DNA of 64,000 nt, taken from the IMG/VR virus record IMGVR_UViG_3300050120_000126, positions 1 through 64,000 of that record. One strand, given 5' to 3'. The position numbers were made by a program, and so were the translations under genes. Below are positions 1-6,842 of this stretch, in pieces. The stretch's first letter is position 1. Each line of letters starts with the position of its first letter. This DNA is from a virus. The notes under the pieces were generated by a model that saw nothing but the letters and a program-made list of their open reading frames with translations, ran no database searches and was not told the DNA's origin.

Positions 1-901
1 TGATTACGGCAAGGTCTATACGGCATTCTGGACAAGCGAAGATGTCCGCGCCTTGAGTGAGGATGGTCGCACTCTGGCTTTGTATTTATTGACATGCCCG
101 CATGGAAACATGATCGGGTGTTTCCGTCTCACTGATGCATACGCTGCTGATGACCTTTCATGGAATCTCGAAAGGGTATCGAAAGGGTTCGAAGACCTAG
201 TATTAAAGGGTTATGCATACCGTTGCAATAGGACGTTTTGGGTAGTGATTAACCGATATCTGAAATGGAATCAGTTTGAAAACCCGAACGTCGGCAAGGC
301 GGCTGGCAAGTTGTTCGAAACAATCACACCGCCGAACGAAGTAAAAGCGTTGCTGGTCAAGGCTTTGCGAGAATATTCGCCAACTTTTCCAGAGTCAATT
401 CTGCATAAATTTGAAACCCTTCACATACCCTTCGACAACCCTTCGATACTCAGTCCCGAAACAGTAGTAGGAGCAGTAGCAGTAACAGTAGCCGGAACCA
501 AGCCAACCCCGCTTGTCGAGCAAAAGCCGCTCGACACAATTTCTGAAATTTTTGCTTACTGGCAAAAAGTAATGTCTTCACCAAAGTCGGTACTCGATAC
601 CAACCGCAAGGGACTTATCACGAAGGCATTGAAAAACTATTCGGCCGCAGACATCTGTCGGGCCATTCGAGGATGCAGCAAGTCCCCGCACAACATGGGG
701 CAGAACGATCAAAAGACGAAATACAACGGCCTGGGCTTGATTCTGCGCAATGCGGAAAAAATAGATCGATTCATACAACTCGACAGCGCGCAGGCTGTGG
801 CTGAGACGGAAACGCTTGAGCAACGTAATGCTCGGATCATTGCAGAAGTCATGCACGATGTTCGCGACAGCGATGCGAACACTGTTGAGATGGAGTCGTG
901 A
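1..901 (+). CDS. Phage replication protein, O-like (5' end outside window)
   Basis: The frame is open from base 2 with no start codon in a convincing place, so the gene begins upstream of the window. The visible N-terminal part (GKVYTAFWTSEDVRALS, then a stretch ending GNMIGCFRL) is the winged-helix type found in phage O/DnaT-like replication proteins. The C-terminal third (WQKVM...KALKNYSAADICRAIRG) resembles the tail of the same class. Such proteins bind the phage origin and recruit the helicase loader. The next gene overlaps its stop codon (TGATG), consistent with an origin-binder/loader pair. A TTG at 53 could be an internal start but would cut the domain. Confidence 0.65.
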   Translation, partial: DYGKVYTAFWTSEDVRALSEDGRTLALYLLTCPHGNMIGCFRLTDAYAADDLSWNLERVSKGFEDLVLKGYAYRCNRTFWVVINRYLKWNQFENPNVGKAAGKLFETITPPNEVKALLVKALREYSPTFPESILHKFETLHIPFDNPSILSPETVVGAVAVTVAGTKPTPLVEQKPLDTISEIFAYWQKVMSSPKSVLDTNRKGLITKALKNYSAADICRAIRGCSKSPHNMGQNDQKTKYNGLGLILRNAEKIDRFIQLDSAQAVAETETLEQRNARIIAEVMHDVRDSDANTVEMES

Positions 902-1641
902 TGGAAGACCAGGATAAAAGCACATTCTTGGGCCTGCTGAGTCGCACGATGGGCGCTTATGGGAAGGGTCTTCCTGAAGGAGGGATCATCGCAGCCTGGC
1001 TGACTGAGATGCGGCCGTTCCCAATCGAAGTAATCGATACCGCTATGGCTGTCTATCGCAATGAAAATGGGCAGTTCGCACCCGTTCCAGCAGGGATCGC
1101 AAAAATTTGCCGCGTGATGGACGGTCGACCCTCTGGCGAAGAAGCTTGGGCGATCGCATTGACCAGCCTGGATGAATCGGACACGGTTGTTTGGACTAAC
1201 GAGACCGCAGCGGCATTTGCTATTTGCAGATCTGTTTTTGACCTTGGGGATGAAGTCGGCGCACGTATGGCGTTCAAGGAATCGTATGCACGTTTGATCT
1301 CTGATGCTCGATCTGCCGGCATTCCTGCGCAGTGGTCTGCCTCGCTTGGTTGGGACGGTCGCAAGCGCGAATCTGCGATTGGTCGGGCTCATGTCGCTGG
1401 CCTCTTGACGGGACCGGTCGTCGCTGGGCTATTGCCGAATTTCAGCGTAGACGGCGAACAAGCATCCGAATCGCCGGAAGGGCTGAAAAAGATCAAGGAA
1501 TTGATGGCTGAGTTAAACCAAAAACGTATCGCTGATGCTGCAAATTTGGAACAGAAAAAGGCGTTTGAGCGTGAGGCAGTTCAGGCTCGAAAAGACGAAA
1601 TATATGCGCAAGTGAAACAGCGCACCGGGAGTATCCATTGA
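901..1641 (+). CDS. Replication-associated protein, possible helicase loader
   Basis: The ATG at 901 shares its A with the stop of the upstream replication gene, so it is preferred to the GTG at 898. About 246 residues. The N-terminal half (AAWLTEMRPFPIEVIDTA, then a FAPVPAGIAKI segment) resembles phage replication proteins that follow an O-like protein and act as P/DnaC-type loaders. No Walker motif is visible, so an ATPase loader is not supported. The C-terminus is a charged helix rich in Lys, Glu and Ala. The role rests mainly on position. Confidence 0.5.
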   Translation: MEDQDKSTFLGLLSRTMGAYGKGLPEGGIIAAWLTEMRPFPIEVIDTAMAVYRNENGQFAPVPAGIAKICRVMDGRPSGEEAWAIALTSLDESDTVVWTNETAAAFAICRSVFDLGDEVGARMAFKESYARLISDARSAGIPAQWSASLGWDGRKRESAIGRAHVAGLLTGPVVAGLLPNFSVDGEQASESPEGLKKIKELMAELNQKRIADAANLEQKKAFEREAVQARKDEIYAQVKQRTGSIH

Positions 1642-2288
1642 GCGATTTCAATAAATTCCTCGCGATTCGAAAAGCATATGCAGAATGCATGCCCGAATGG
1701 ATAGAAGAGTATCAGCGTACCGGAGATATGCGGCAAGACCCATATTTTATGAACTGGGAATTTACGCCCATCGAAAATTCTGTATGGGCCGACATTCGCG
1801 GCATGGGGCTTCCCTTCTTTCCGCAAGTGCCGGCACTGAACTATTTTCTCGATTTTGCGTGCCCGTTTCTAAAAATCGCAATTGAGTGCGATGGAAAAGC
1901 ATGGCATGACCACGATCTGGATAAGGCGCGCGATGCACGTCTAGCTGCAAATGGCTGGATGATTTTTCGCATTGAGGGCCATGAATGCTACCGGGTCATT
2001 ACTCCGTGGGATGAAAACGAGGAAGAAGAAAATCATGAGGCAGTTGAGCAATATTTTCTAACTACTTCCGAAGGAATTGTTAGCGCGATTCAGAGGCGTT
2101 ATTTCAATGATTCGTCTACAGAAAAATATAACCATTGGATTGAATCGACGCTTTTCAACCATCGATCGACGCCAGAAACATTTCCAAATCGTGTTATTCC
2201 GCAGAAACCAAGCGGCCCGGTGCTATTCAGCGCTGCACTGGTCCCATGGCTGGAAACCTTTATGCAGCGACTTGAGCGGAGCGCGTGA
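1638..2288 (+). CDS. DUF559/Vsr-like PD-(D/E)XK endonuclease
   Basis: 216 residues starting at TTG 1638, which overlaps the preceding stop and has a GGGAG eight bases upstream. Residues ~45-125 carry the restriction-endonuclease-like core: E47 near ENSVW, LDFACP, then IAIECDGKAWH with the acidic pair, followed by RDARLAANGWMIFRI. This is the arrangement of DUF559 and very-short-patch-repair nucleases. It probably cuts DNA during replication or recombination, or against competitors. It sits inside the replication operon, overlapping both neighbours. Substrate is unknown. Confidence 0.65.
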   Translation: MSDFNKFLAIRKAYAECMPEWIEEYQRTGDMRQDPYFMNWEFTPIENSVWADIRGMGLPFFPQVPALNYFLDFACPFLKIAIECDGKAWHDHDLDKARDARLAANGWMIFRIEGHECYRVITPWDENEEEENHEAVEQYFLTTSEGIVSAIQRRYFNDSSTEKYNHWIESTLFNHRSTPETFPNRVIPQKPSGPVLFSAALVPWLETFMQRLERSA

Positions 2289-2512
2289 TGACCTGCATCG
2301 AATGCGCCAATGCAGACGCCAAATCCAATCCGGTCTATGCCCGGATCGGCTTGGCCAAGTGCATCCAGTTCCCGACACCCACCGGTCATTTTCTCAGCAT
2401 GACATTTAAGCGCGAGTGCAAAGCGTTCGCGCCAGCAGATCCGGAAGAAGTATTAAAACGTCGCACCTGGTTAGAAAAACAACGCAGTTTAAATTCAAAA
2501 AAGGAGAAATAA
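2288..2512 (+). CDS. Small cysteine-containing phage protein
   Basis: 74 residues from the ATG at 2288, which overlaps the previous stop (TGATG). Begins MTCIECANA and has Cys residues at 3, 6, 25 and 44, a pattern suggesting a small metal site. Similar short ECxxC proteins are common next to phage replication genes. It ends two bases before DGR target 1. No function is recognised. Confidence 0.6.
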   Translation: MTCIECANADAKSNPVYARIGLAKCIQFPTPTGHFLSMTFKRECKAFAPADPEEVLKRRTWLEKQRSLNSKKEK

Positions 2513-2513
2513 C

Positions 2514-3308
2514 ATGACTCAAACGATTGAAGAATTACGGCAAGACATCTCATCTAAGCAAGCAGAGCTTTCGGCCGCACTCGCCAAGTTGGATGCATCG
2601 GTAACTGACGAGAATTTCGTACCGGTACCGGAAATGCAGTTTGAACTCGAAGACGGCACGATCCATACCGAGCCGGCATTCCTCATTGGCGCGTATCTGA
2701 ACAGCAAAGGCGACGCCGGCCAGATTGTGATCGATCCGAAGCGCATGCCATGGACCGGCATCAATTATTACGAGGCCGATGAAATTTGTGAAGCCAATGG
2801 CTTGCCGCAAGTCACTGAAACGCAATGGCTCGCGATGGCGCTCAACGCATACCACGTCGCTGAAAATTGGACCGGCGGCGCAGTTGGCGAAGGTTCGATG
2901 TTCCAGGGCATCCGCAACGGCGGCGGCGCGCGGCCGGGCGAATACGTCCCGACCGATAAAACCGAACAGCGCTGGTTGCGGCTGTCGAACGGCTCCCGGA
3001 TCTGCGATATCAACGGCAACGTCCTTCAATGGGTGAAAGACAACCTGCACGGTGACAAAAAAGGATTGATCGCCAAGAAGATCACATTGGCCTCGCCATC
3101 GATCGCACTGGCGCCGCATCCATCGCTGACTAAGGGCATGGGCTGGCGGCCAAGCCAGGGTGTGGATTGGTCCAGCCGTGCGCTCCTCCGAGGCGGCTAC
3201 TGGGGCTCGGGCGACTATGCCGGCGCCTTCCGTCTCGGCGTCTGGAATCCCGTCACCCGCGGCGACAGTCTCGGCTTCCGCAGCACCAAGCCTAGCTCGG
3301 GTCTCTGA
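2514..3308 (+). CDS. DGR target protein 1, C-type-lectin/FGE-like fold
   Basis: 264 residues; the start is preceded by AAGGAG. The N-terminus (residues 1-30) is a short helix. The rest resembles the formylglycine-generating-enzyme/C-type-lectin fold used by DGR variable proteins: an ENWTGGAVGEGSM motif near 115, ICDINGNVLQW near 165, and a C-terminal RALLRGGYW...LGFR block. Residues ~219-256 are encoded by variable repeat 1. Compared with the other two targets, the stop after the shared STK end is lost and five residues (PSSGL) are added. It lies on the + strand, about 46 kb from the template within the window, in an early operon between a DUF559-like nuclease operon and small regulators. It is expected to bind a variable ligand; no tail-attachment or export signal is visible. 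Confidence 0.85.
   Translation: MTQTIEELRQDISSKQAELSAALAKLDASVTDENFVPVPEMQFELEDGTIHTEPAFLIGAYLNSKGDAGQIVIDPKRMPWTGINYYEADEICEANGLPQVTETQWLAMALNAYHVAENWTGGAVGEGSMFQGIRNGGGARPGEYVPTDKTEQRWLRLSNGSRICDINGNVLQWVKDNLHGDKKGLIAKKITLASPSIALAPHPSLTKGMGWRPSQGVDWSSRALLRGGYWGSGDYAGAFRLGVWNPVTRGDSLGFRSTKPSSGL
3170..3283 (+). repeat. DGR variable repeat 1 (VR1)
   Basis: 114 bp aligned without gaps to the template repeat at 49132-49245. I count about 21 differences. About 19 are at template adenines; the other two (T to C, G to C) are silent. The conserved 3' end GGCTTCCGCAG matches the template end and would be the initiation-of-mutagenic-homing site. Confidence 0.9.
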
Positions 3309-3320
3309 TCCCTGGCTTCG

Positions 3321-3342
3321 GGCGGCTGCGCAAGCAGTTGCC
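3321..3342 (+). other. Hairpin downstream of VR1
   Basis: GGCGGCTGC-gcaa-GCAGTTGCC forms a 9-bp stem with two G-T pairs and a GNRA-type loop, about 37 bases after the end of VR1. Hairpins just downstream of the VR stimulate homing in the BPP-1 DGR, so this is a candidate equivalent. Confidence 0.5.
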
Positions 3343-3394
3343 CTGTAAAGAACAGATATGAAAACCAATGAATTGAATTAGCGGGGAGATAAGG

Positions 3395-3637
3395 ATGAAA
3401 AAGGATTTCAGAATTGAAGCGGCCCACAAAGCCACCGGCGCCCATCTCGCGCGCGAGGGTCAATTTCAGCGCGGCGAACCGCTAATCCAATCGGATGAGC
3501 ATGAATACTGGCATCGAATGGAGGATGAATTAGACGCCAAGCGAAAAGACGACGGCGCCGGCGCGATCGTCGGAATGCTGGGCGCGGTGTTCATTATGGG
3601 ATTAGCCCTCGCTGGTTTGTATTGGGCATTCAAATGA
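3395..3637 (+). CDS. Small single-pass membrane protein
   Basis: 80 residues; strong GGGGAG/AAGG signal before the ATG. Residues 1-55 are charged and cytoplasmic-looking. Residues ~56-78 (AIVGMLGAVFIMGLALAGLYWAF) form one membrane helix at the C-terminus, a tail-anchored layout. It directly follows DGR target 1 and overlaps the next gene (ATGA). Function unknown. Confidence 0.6.
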   Translation: MKKDFRIEAAHKATGAHLAREGQFQRGEPLIQSDEHEYWHRMEDELDAKRKDDGAGAIVGMLGAVFIMGLALAGLYWAFK

Positions 3638-3969
3638 ATGGCCGGGACAAAAAGACCGCACCGCGGCAAAGCCAGGTCATCAGCGTCATGGACATCGGCG
3701 TGCGCTACAAGGCATCCACGCTCGCCGCCAAGTTCGATATTGCTACGACGACCATGACAACACTCCTACGCACCATGGCGGAACTAGGTTCCATCCAGTC
3801 GATGGTCGAAGGCACGCAGCGCAAATACCTGATTCCGGTCGATCAGCCGCCGGCGGCGCCGGACGCGGTGGCGCGTAACCCGCACGTTTTCACGCCGCCG
3901 CTCGACGGCTCAATGTCAAAAGCGCGCGATAACTTCGTGGCTGGATGTATGGCGGTGCGCCGTGTTTAG
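3634..3969 (+). CDS. Small winged-helix-like DNA-binding protein
   Basis: 111 residues from ATG 3634, overlapping the previous stop. Residues ~20-70 (YKASTLAAKFDIATTTMTTLL then a GTQRKYLI turn) look like a winged helix. The C-terminus is proline-rich. Its place in the run leading to the Q-like gene suggests a regulatory role, but this is inference. Confidence 0.5.
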   Translation: MNGRDKKTAPRQSQVISVMDIGVRYKASTLAAKFDIATTTMTTLLRTMAELGSIQSMVEGTQRKYLIPVDQPPAAPDAVARNPHVFTPPLDGSMSKARDNFVAGCMAVRRV

Positions 3970-4267
3970 CGACAAATCCATGGAGCGGGCCGAGCAACTC
4001 CCATGCGAAAAGGCTCAAGAGGCCGTAGCGCTGCGCCCGCGCACATCCGGCTTCTTCGATCTGCCCATGCAAACCATGTGCAACGACCCCGAGCATAACG
4101 TCCCATCGCATCTGTACGTGCCGGCCGGTCAAGGCTATCGCCATATCTGCCCGCGCTGCGGCTACATGCAAACCATCGTCAATGCACCGGTAACGATGGC
4201 CGACCAGGCGCGCCGGAATGATTTGCTGCTGGCTGATGCGATCAGCGCTGGGAGGATCGCCAAATGA
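3962..4267 (+). CDS. Small zinc-ribbon-like phage protein
   Basis: 101 residues from a GTG overlapping the upstream gene; ATG 3980 is an alternative start. MCNDPEH near residue 39 and HICPRCG near residue 61 supply Cys/His ligands for a zinc ribbon. Overlaps the next gene by ATGA. Function unknown. Confidence 0.55.
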   Translation: MFSDKSMERAEQLPCEKAQEAVALRPRTSGFFDLPMQTMCNDPEHNVPSHLYVPAGQGYRHICPRCGYMQTIVNAPVTMADQARRNDLLLADAISAGRIAK

Positions 4268-4506
4268 AAGCTTCTGAAACTGGTTCGTGGGCATTCACCG
4301 CCGCGCCAACCGACGACTCCGATATTCGGTGCCGTGAGTGTAGCGTATTCAGCCCCTTGTCCGAATGGGAGATAGGCAGCGTTGATTGCGAGTGCTGTGG
4401 CGATCACGATGCAATGGTATGCCCTGCTTGCGGTGAGTGTGAGGATCACGTTTATTCAGACCACCATCCGATGGAAGTGCGGCTCAACTTAGGAGGAAAG
4501 ATATGA
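4264..4506 (+). CDS. Cysteine-rich small zinc-binding protein
   Basis: 80 residues with CRECS, CECCG and CPACGEC clusters, enough for one or two zinc sites. It overlaps both neighbours by four bases, so translation is coupled. Function unknown. Confidence 0.55.
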   Translation: MKASETGSWAFTAAPTDDSDIRCRECSVFSPLSEWEIGSVDCECCGDHDAMVCPACGECEDHVYSDHHPMEVRLNLGGKI

Positions 4507-4985
4507 CCGGAGCAATGGAGGGGATAGACATGCTATCGCTGATGCTGGCGCGGGATGGGAAGGAAAAGAGCAGGGCAATGCCTGCGAACCGGTATGACGA
4601 TCCGGCTAAACATGTTGAATTCGGGAAAGCTATGGAATATAAAGAGATTGCGGATCAACTGCTGCAGGAGTGGCACGAATGGTCTGCGACGTACCGGCCG
4701 GCACTAGGCGTTCCGGGTTGCGCGCCATCGTGCCGCGAAGCCACGACAAGCAAGCAGTGGGATAGTACAACCGATATCGGCGATGCCAGCATCCGCGCCA
4801 AGGAAATGGAAAACGTCGAATGGTGCGTCGACGCGATTCCACTGCCATGCCGCCAAGCGATCGGGATCGAAATGAAGAATCGCGCTGTCAAGGCGAAGGT
4901 CTGGCGTTGCGCCGGCGCCGCGACGTATGACGAGGCGATCGAGGCGATTCTACCGATCATGCGCAAGCGCGGCTTATTTGATTGA
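4503..4985 (+). CDS. Putative late-gene antiterminator/regulator (Q-like position)
   Basis: 160 residues; start preceded by AGGAGGAAAG and coupled to the previous gene. LLQEWHEWSATYRPALG near residue 53, a central acidic segment, then IPLPCRQAIGIEMKNRA and a VWR motif resemble the phage family found at the end of the right early operon and often annotated as antitermination or DUF1133-like. Immediately downstream are a promoter, a short leader and an intrinsic terminator, the same layout as lambda Q, pR' and tR'. The role as a late activator is inferred from family resemblance and position. Confidence 0.5.
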   Translation: MTGAMEGIDMLSLMLARDGKEKSRAMPANRYDDPAKHVEFGKAMEYKEIADQLLQEWHEWSATYRPALGVPGCAPSCREATTSKQWDSTTDIGDASIRAKEMENVEWCVDAIPLPCRQAIGIEMKNRAVKAKVWRCAGAATYDEAIEAILPIMRKRGLFD

Positions 4986-5070
4986 GTACGTTCGACTATG
5001 CTTACTGCTTCCGCTTTAGGCATAGTCCAGCGATCCCAATTACATTTTTGCGACAAATATTAAAAAATGC

Positions 5071-5099
5071 TTGTGCTGTTTGTAAATACAGTATATTCT
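5071..5099 (+). promoter_or_regulatory. Putative late promoter overlapped by a LexA (SOS) box
   Basis: TTGTGC, a 17-base spacer and TATTCT form a sigma70-type promoter. Inside it, 5074-5093 reads TGCTGTTTGTAAATACAGTA, a CTG-N10-CAG LexA box. The transcript would start near 5105 and meet the terminator at 5166. A near-identical arrangement recurs at 37356-37384. Confidence 0.7.
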
Positions 5100-5165
5100 C
5101 CTTTTTGTGGAGCGAAGTCGCGCCCGAAGATTTATAGCAATCAGATAGTTTGTGTGAATCGCAAG

Positions 5166-5200
5166 CCCCGAACCTTAACTGGCCGGGGATTTTTGTTTTT
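5166..5200 (+). terminator. Leader terminator (tR'-like)
   Basis: CCCCG...CGGGG stem followed by TTTTTGTTTTT, about 60 bases after the expected start of the 5071 promoter. Late transcription would need antitermination to pass it. Confidence 0.7.
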
Positions 5201-5209
5201 CAGATCAAT

Positions 5210-5286
5210 AGCGGAGTGGAGCAGTGGGCAGCTCGTCGGCCTCATAAGCCGAAGGTCGGTGATTCGAATTCACCCTCTCGCTACCA
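5210..5286 (+). tRNA. tRNA-Met(CAT), initiator-like, with encoded CCA
   Basis: Complete cloverleaf of 77 nt. D stem GAGC/GCTC with loop AGTGGGCA; anticodon stem TCGGC/GCCGA with loop CTCATAA; variable loop AGGTC; T stem GGTGA/TCACC with loop TTCGAAT; 3' CCA encoded. The acceptor pairs AGCGGAG with CTC-T-CGCT, leaving one bulged U. The A11-U24 pair, three G-C pairs at the base of the anticodon stem and a weak A1-U72 end are initiator-type features. The third G-C pair is reversed relative to fMet tRNA. Located between the Q-like gene and the late genes, as tRNAs are in some lambdoid phages. Confidence 0.85.
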
Positions 5287-5403
5287 AACGCGGGAGCGTC
5301 ACGCGCAAGACCTGGGTAAAGCCAGTGAGCGCCGATTTAATCAGCGGGTGCGGCATAGTGTGCCTCATGCTTACCGCACCGGACGCTGTACCCGGTAACC
5401 TAT
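5287..5403 (+). other. Structured non-coding stretch after the tRNA
   Basis: No ORF is supported. A long imperfect stem-loop spans roughly 5338-5386: CAGC...GCTG outside, GGTGCGG/CCGCACC inside, then GCAT/ATGC. There is no T-run, so it is not a simple terminator. It may be a processed RNA, a tRNA-derived fragment or an mRNA leader element. Confidence 0.3.
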
Positions 5404-5823
5404 TTAGACTGCGACAAGTTCGACGTTCTTGCCGAGTGCGCCAAGCGCCTCTTCAATACGATCGATCTTAGTCGTATGGTGTAGATCGATAAGGCGATTA
5501 ACTTCTTGCTTTGTTGTTTCAAGGCGAGCGGCAAGATCAACCGGCCGCATCTGTTGGGCCAGCATCTCATTAAGCAGCATCACTTTTGCGGCGATGCTAA
5601 GAGGAAGAGCGATAAGACGCTCGCCTTTTTTAGCTTTAGATGGTGGAGGCACAGGGCGTTTATCCTCGAAATAGAAGTCCATCGAGGTTAAGAGTGCATC
5701 AGCAGCCATATCGAGTGCCTCCTCTTCGGTATCGCCCTGGGTAATTGCCTCTGGGATATCGCGGAAAGTAACGACAAAGCCACCGGCTTCGTGATCTGGT
5801 TCAAAGTGAGCTGGATATTTCAT
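5404..5823 (-). CDS. hicB: HicB-type antitoxin
   Basis: 139 residues. The N-terminal half is the HicB domain (YPAHFEPDHEAGGFVVTFRD with IPEAITQGDTEEEALDMA). The C-terminal half holds a helix-turn-helix (MRPVDLAARLETTKQEVNRL) that would bind the operator. HicB neutralises HicA and represses the pair. It lies downstream of hicA on the same strand, separated by a hairpin. The module is transcribed against the phage late direction. Confidence 0.9.
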   Translation of the reverse strand: MKYPAHFEPDHEAGGFVVTFRDIPEAITQGDTEEEALDMAADALLTSMDFYFEDKRPVPPPSKAKKGERLIALPLSIAAKVMLLNEMLAQQMRPVDLAARLETTKQEVNRLIDLHHTTKIDRIEEALGALGKNVELVAV

Positions 5824-5900
5824 TCTATGCTTTCTATATTAGAGATTCCGGGTACTTATTTCTGCTTGTAACTGGTAATGCGGTGTATCTAGCGATCGTG

Positions 5901-5919
5901 AGAAAACCCCTTTCGGGGT
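5901..5919 (-). terminator. Hairpin between hicA and hicB
   Basis: On the minus strand ACCCC-gaaa-GGGGT is followed by TTTTCT, with further GTGAG/CTCAC pairing outside. It starts within a few bases of the hicA stop, so it may lower hicB expression from the hicA promoter or act as a partial terminator. Confidence 0.55.
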
Positions 5920-5923
5920 AGTC

Positions 5924-6100
5924 TCACTTTAGTCCAAGTTGTTTTTTTATCCCCTCCACAGTTCCTTTTTTCATATCTTGGGAACCGTGTCGGCCTATGA
6001 TGGTTTGCTTGCCGTTCAGTGTGACTTTCATGTGTTTCGCACCATCCTCGAAAGTCGCACCTTGCTGCTTTAACCATCTGACAAGCTCGCTTTGTTTCAC
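5924..6100 (-). CDS. hicA: HicA-type mRNA interferase toxin
   Basis: 58 residues from the GTG at 6100, which follows an AAAGGAGG ribosome-binding site. The longer frame up to 6163 runs into the promoter and is not used. SELVRWLKQQGA, a GAKHMKVTL segment with the catalytic His, and GRHGSQDMKKGTVEGIKKQ are the HicA double-stranded-RNA-binding-like fold. It degrades mRNA when free of HicB. Confidence 0.9.
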   Translation of the reverse strand: MKQSELVRWLKQQGATFEDGAKHMKVTLNGKQTIIGRHGSQDMKKGTVEGIKKQLGLK

Positions 6101-6132
6101 CGCACCTCCTTTGTTTGTTTCGATGTATGTAT

Positions 6133-6187
6133 AGTAATCAAATATGATTACTGACGCAAGCACTTTCGGTAACTATATTTGATTACT
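6133..6187 (-). promoter_or_regulatory. hicAB operator/promoter region
   Basis: 6133-6152 is a perfect 20-bp palindrome, AGTAATCA-AATA-TGATTACT. A second copy of the half-site (AGTAATCAAATATAGTT on the minus strand) lies at 6171-6187. Two sites upstream of hicA fit cooperative HicB autorepression. Confidence 0.6.
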
Positions 6188-6203
6188 TTGTAACGAGTCT
6201 CCA

Positions 6204-6259
6204 TCCAATCCGAAAGATTGGACTTGCCCGCACCGCTTGCCCGGCTGCGGGCTTTTTTA
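6204..6259 (+). terminator. Tandem hairpins ending in an intrinsic terminator; little else to 6481
   Basis: TCCAATC-cgaaa-GATTGGA is followed by GCCCGCA...TGCGGGC with TTTTTT. This would separate the tRNA/HicAB interval from the late structural operon unless antiterminated. From 6260 to 6481 I see no gene or clear signal apart from a weak ribosome-binding site before 6482. Confidence 0.65.
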
Positions 6260-6481
6260 TATGGCTTCGGCCACATTGATTGTTCCGAGAGACTGCTGAC
6301 TAGGTTGGGTGAACGCGCACACGCTGCGACGGGTTGCTCGGGATATTCGTTTTTGAATAGTTGTCGCTCAACCGCTAGCTGGTAACACGGGATATATGCC
6401 CAGCGCCGCCGACGTAGACGATCCGACCTTTCGAGTAGTGGATGTACCCAGGAGCGGGCGGCGGCAATTTAAGGATTTGAG

Positions 6482-6838
6482 ATGGCATACCCAACCGATC
6501 AAGGAAATCCGGCCGCTGCGATTCCGGCCTATGAGGTGGGTCAACCAGGCGCAGGGCCATATCCTAATCGTCAAAGTTTGGCTGGTGGCGCAATTCCCGT
6601 GTATGTGGTGTCCGGCCCCGGCACAGCGCCTTATCCTGCCGACCAATCGAAAGCGCGCGGTGCAATTCCAATACGGATTGTTTCGGCGCCAGTGGGCAAC
6701 GGACCATTTTCGAGTGACCAGAAGCAAAACACCGGCGGCATTCCAATTTGGGTAGTGACAAATCCAACAGGGAAGTTATCAGCCTACCCGAACGCGCAAA
6801 ACAACCCGCTCGGCGCGATACCCGTTTATTTGGTGTAA
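6482..6838 (+). CDS. Repeat protein with YP-DQ...GAIPV units
   Basis: 118 residues made almost entirely of four imperfect repeats of ~28 residues. Each repeat has YP(x)DQ or an equivalent, a short spacer, then GAIPV or GGIPI and a hydrophobic pair, with Gly/Pro linkers. No signal peptide or membrane segment. It opens the late operon just before the metallopeptidase and terminase genes. A structural or decoration role is possible, but I do not recognise the family. Confidence 0.6.
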   Translation: MAYPTDQGNPAAAIPAYEVGQPGAGPYPNRQSLAGGAIPVYVVSGPGTAPYPADQSKARGAIPIRIVSAPVGNGPFSSDQKQNTGGIPIWVVTNPTGKLSAYPNAQNNPLGAIPVYLV

Positions 6839-6842
6839 CCCG

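Noticed and set aside
901-1641. AAA+ helicase loader
   Set aside because: No Walker A or B motif; only a position-based loader role is kept.
2550-3368. 272-codon frame opposite DGR target 1
   Set aside because: Antisense of a clear lectin-fold protein; no start signal.
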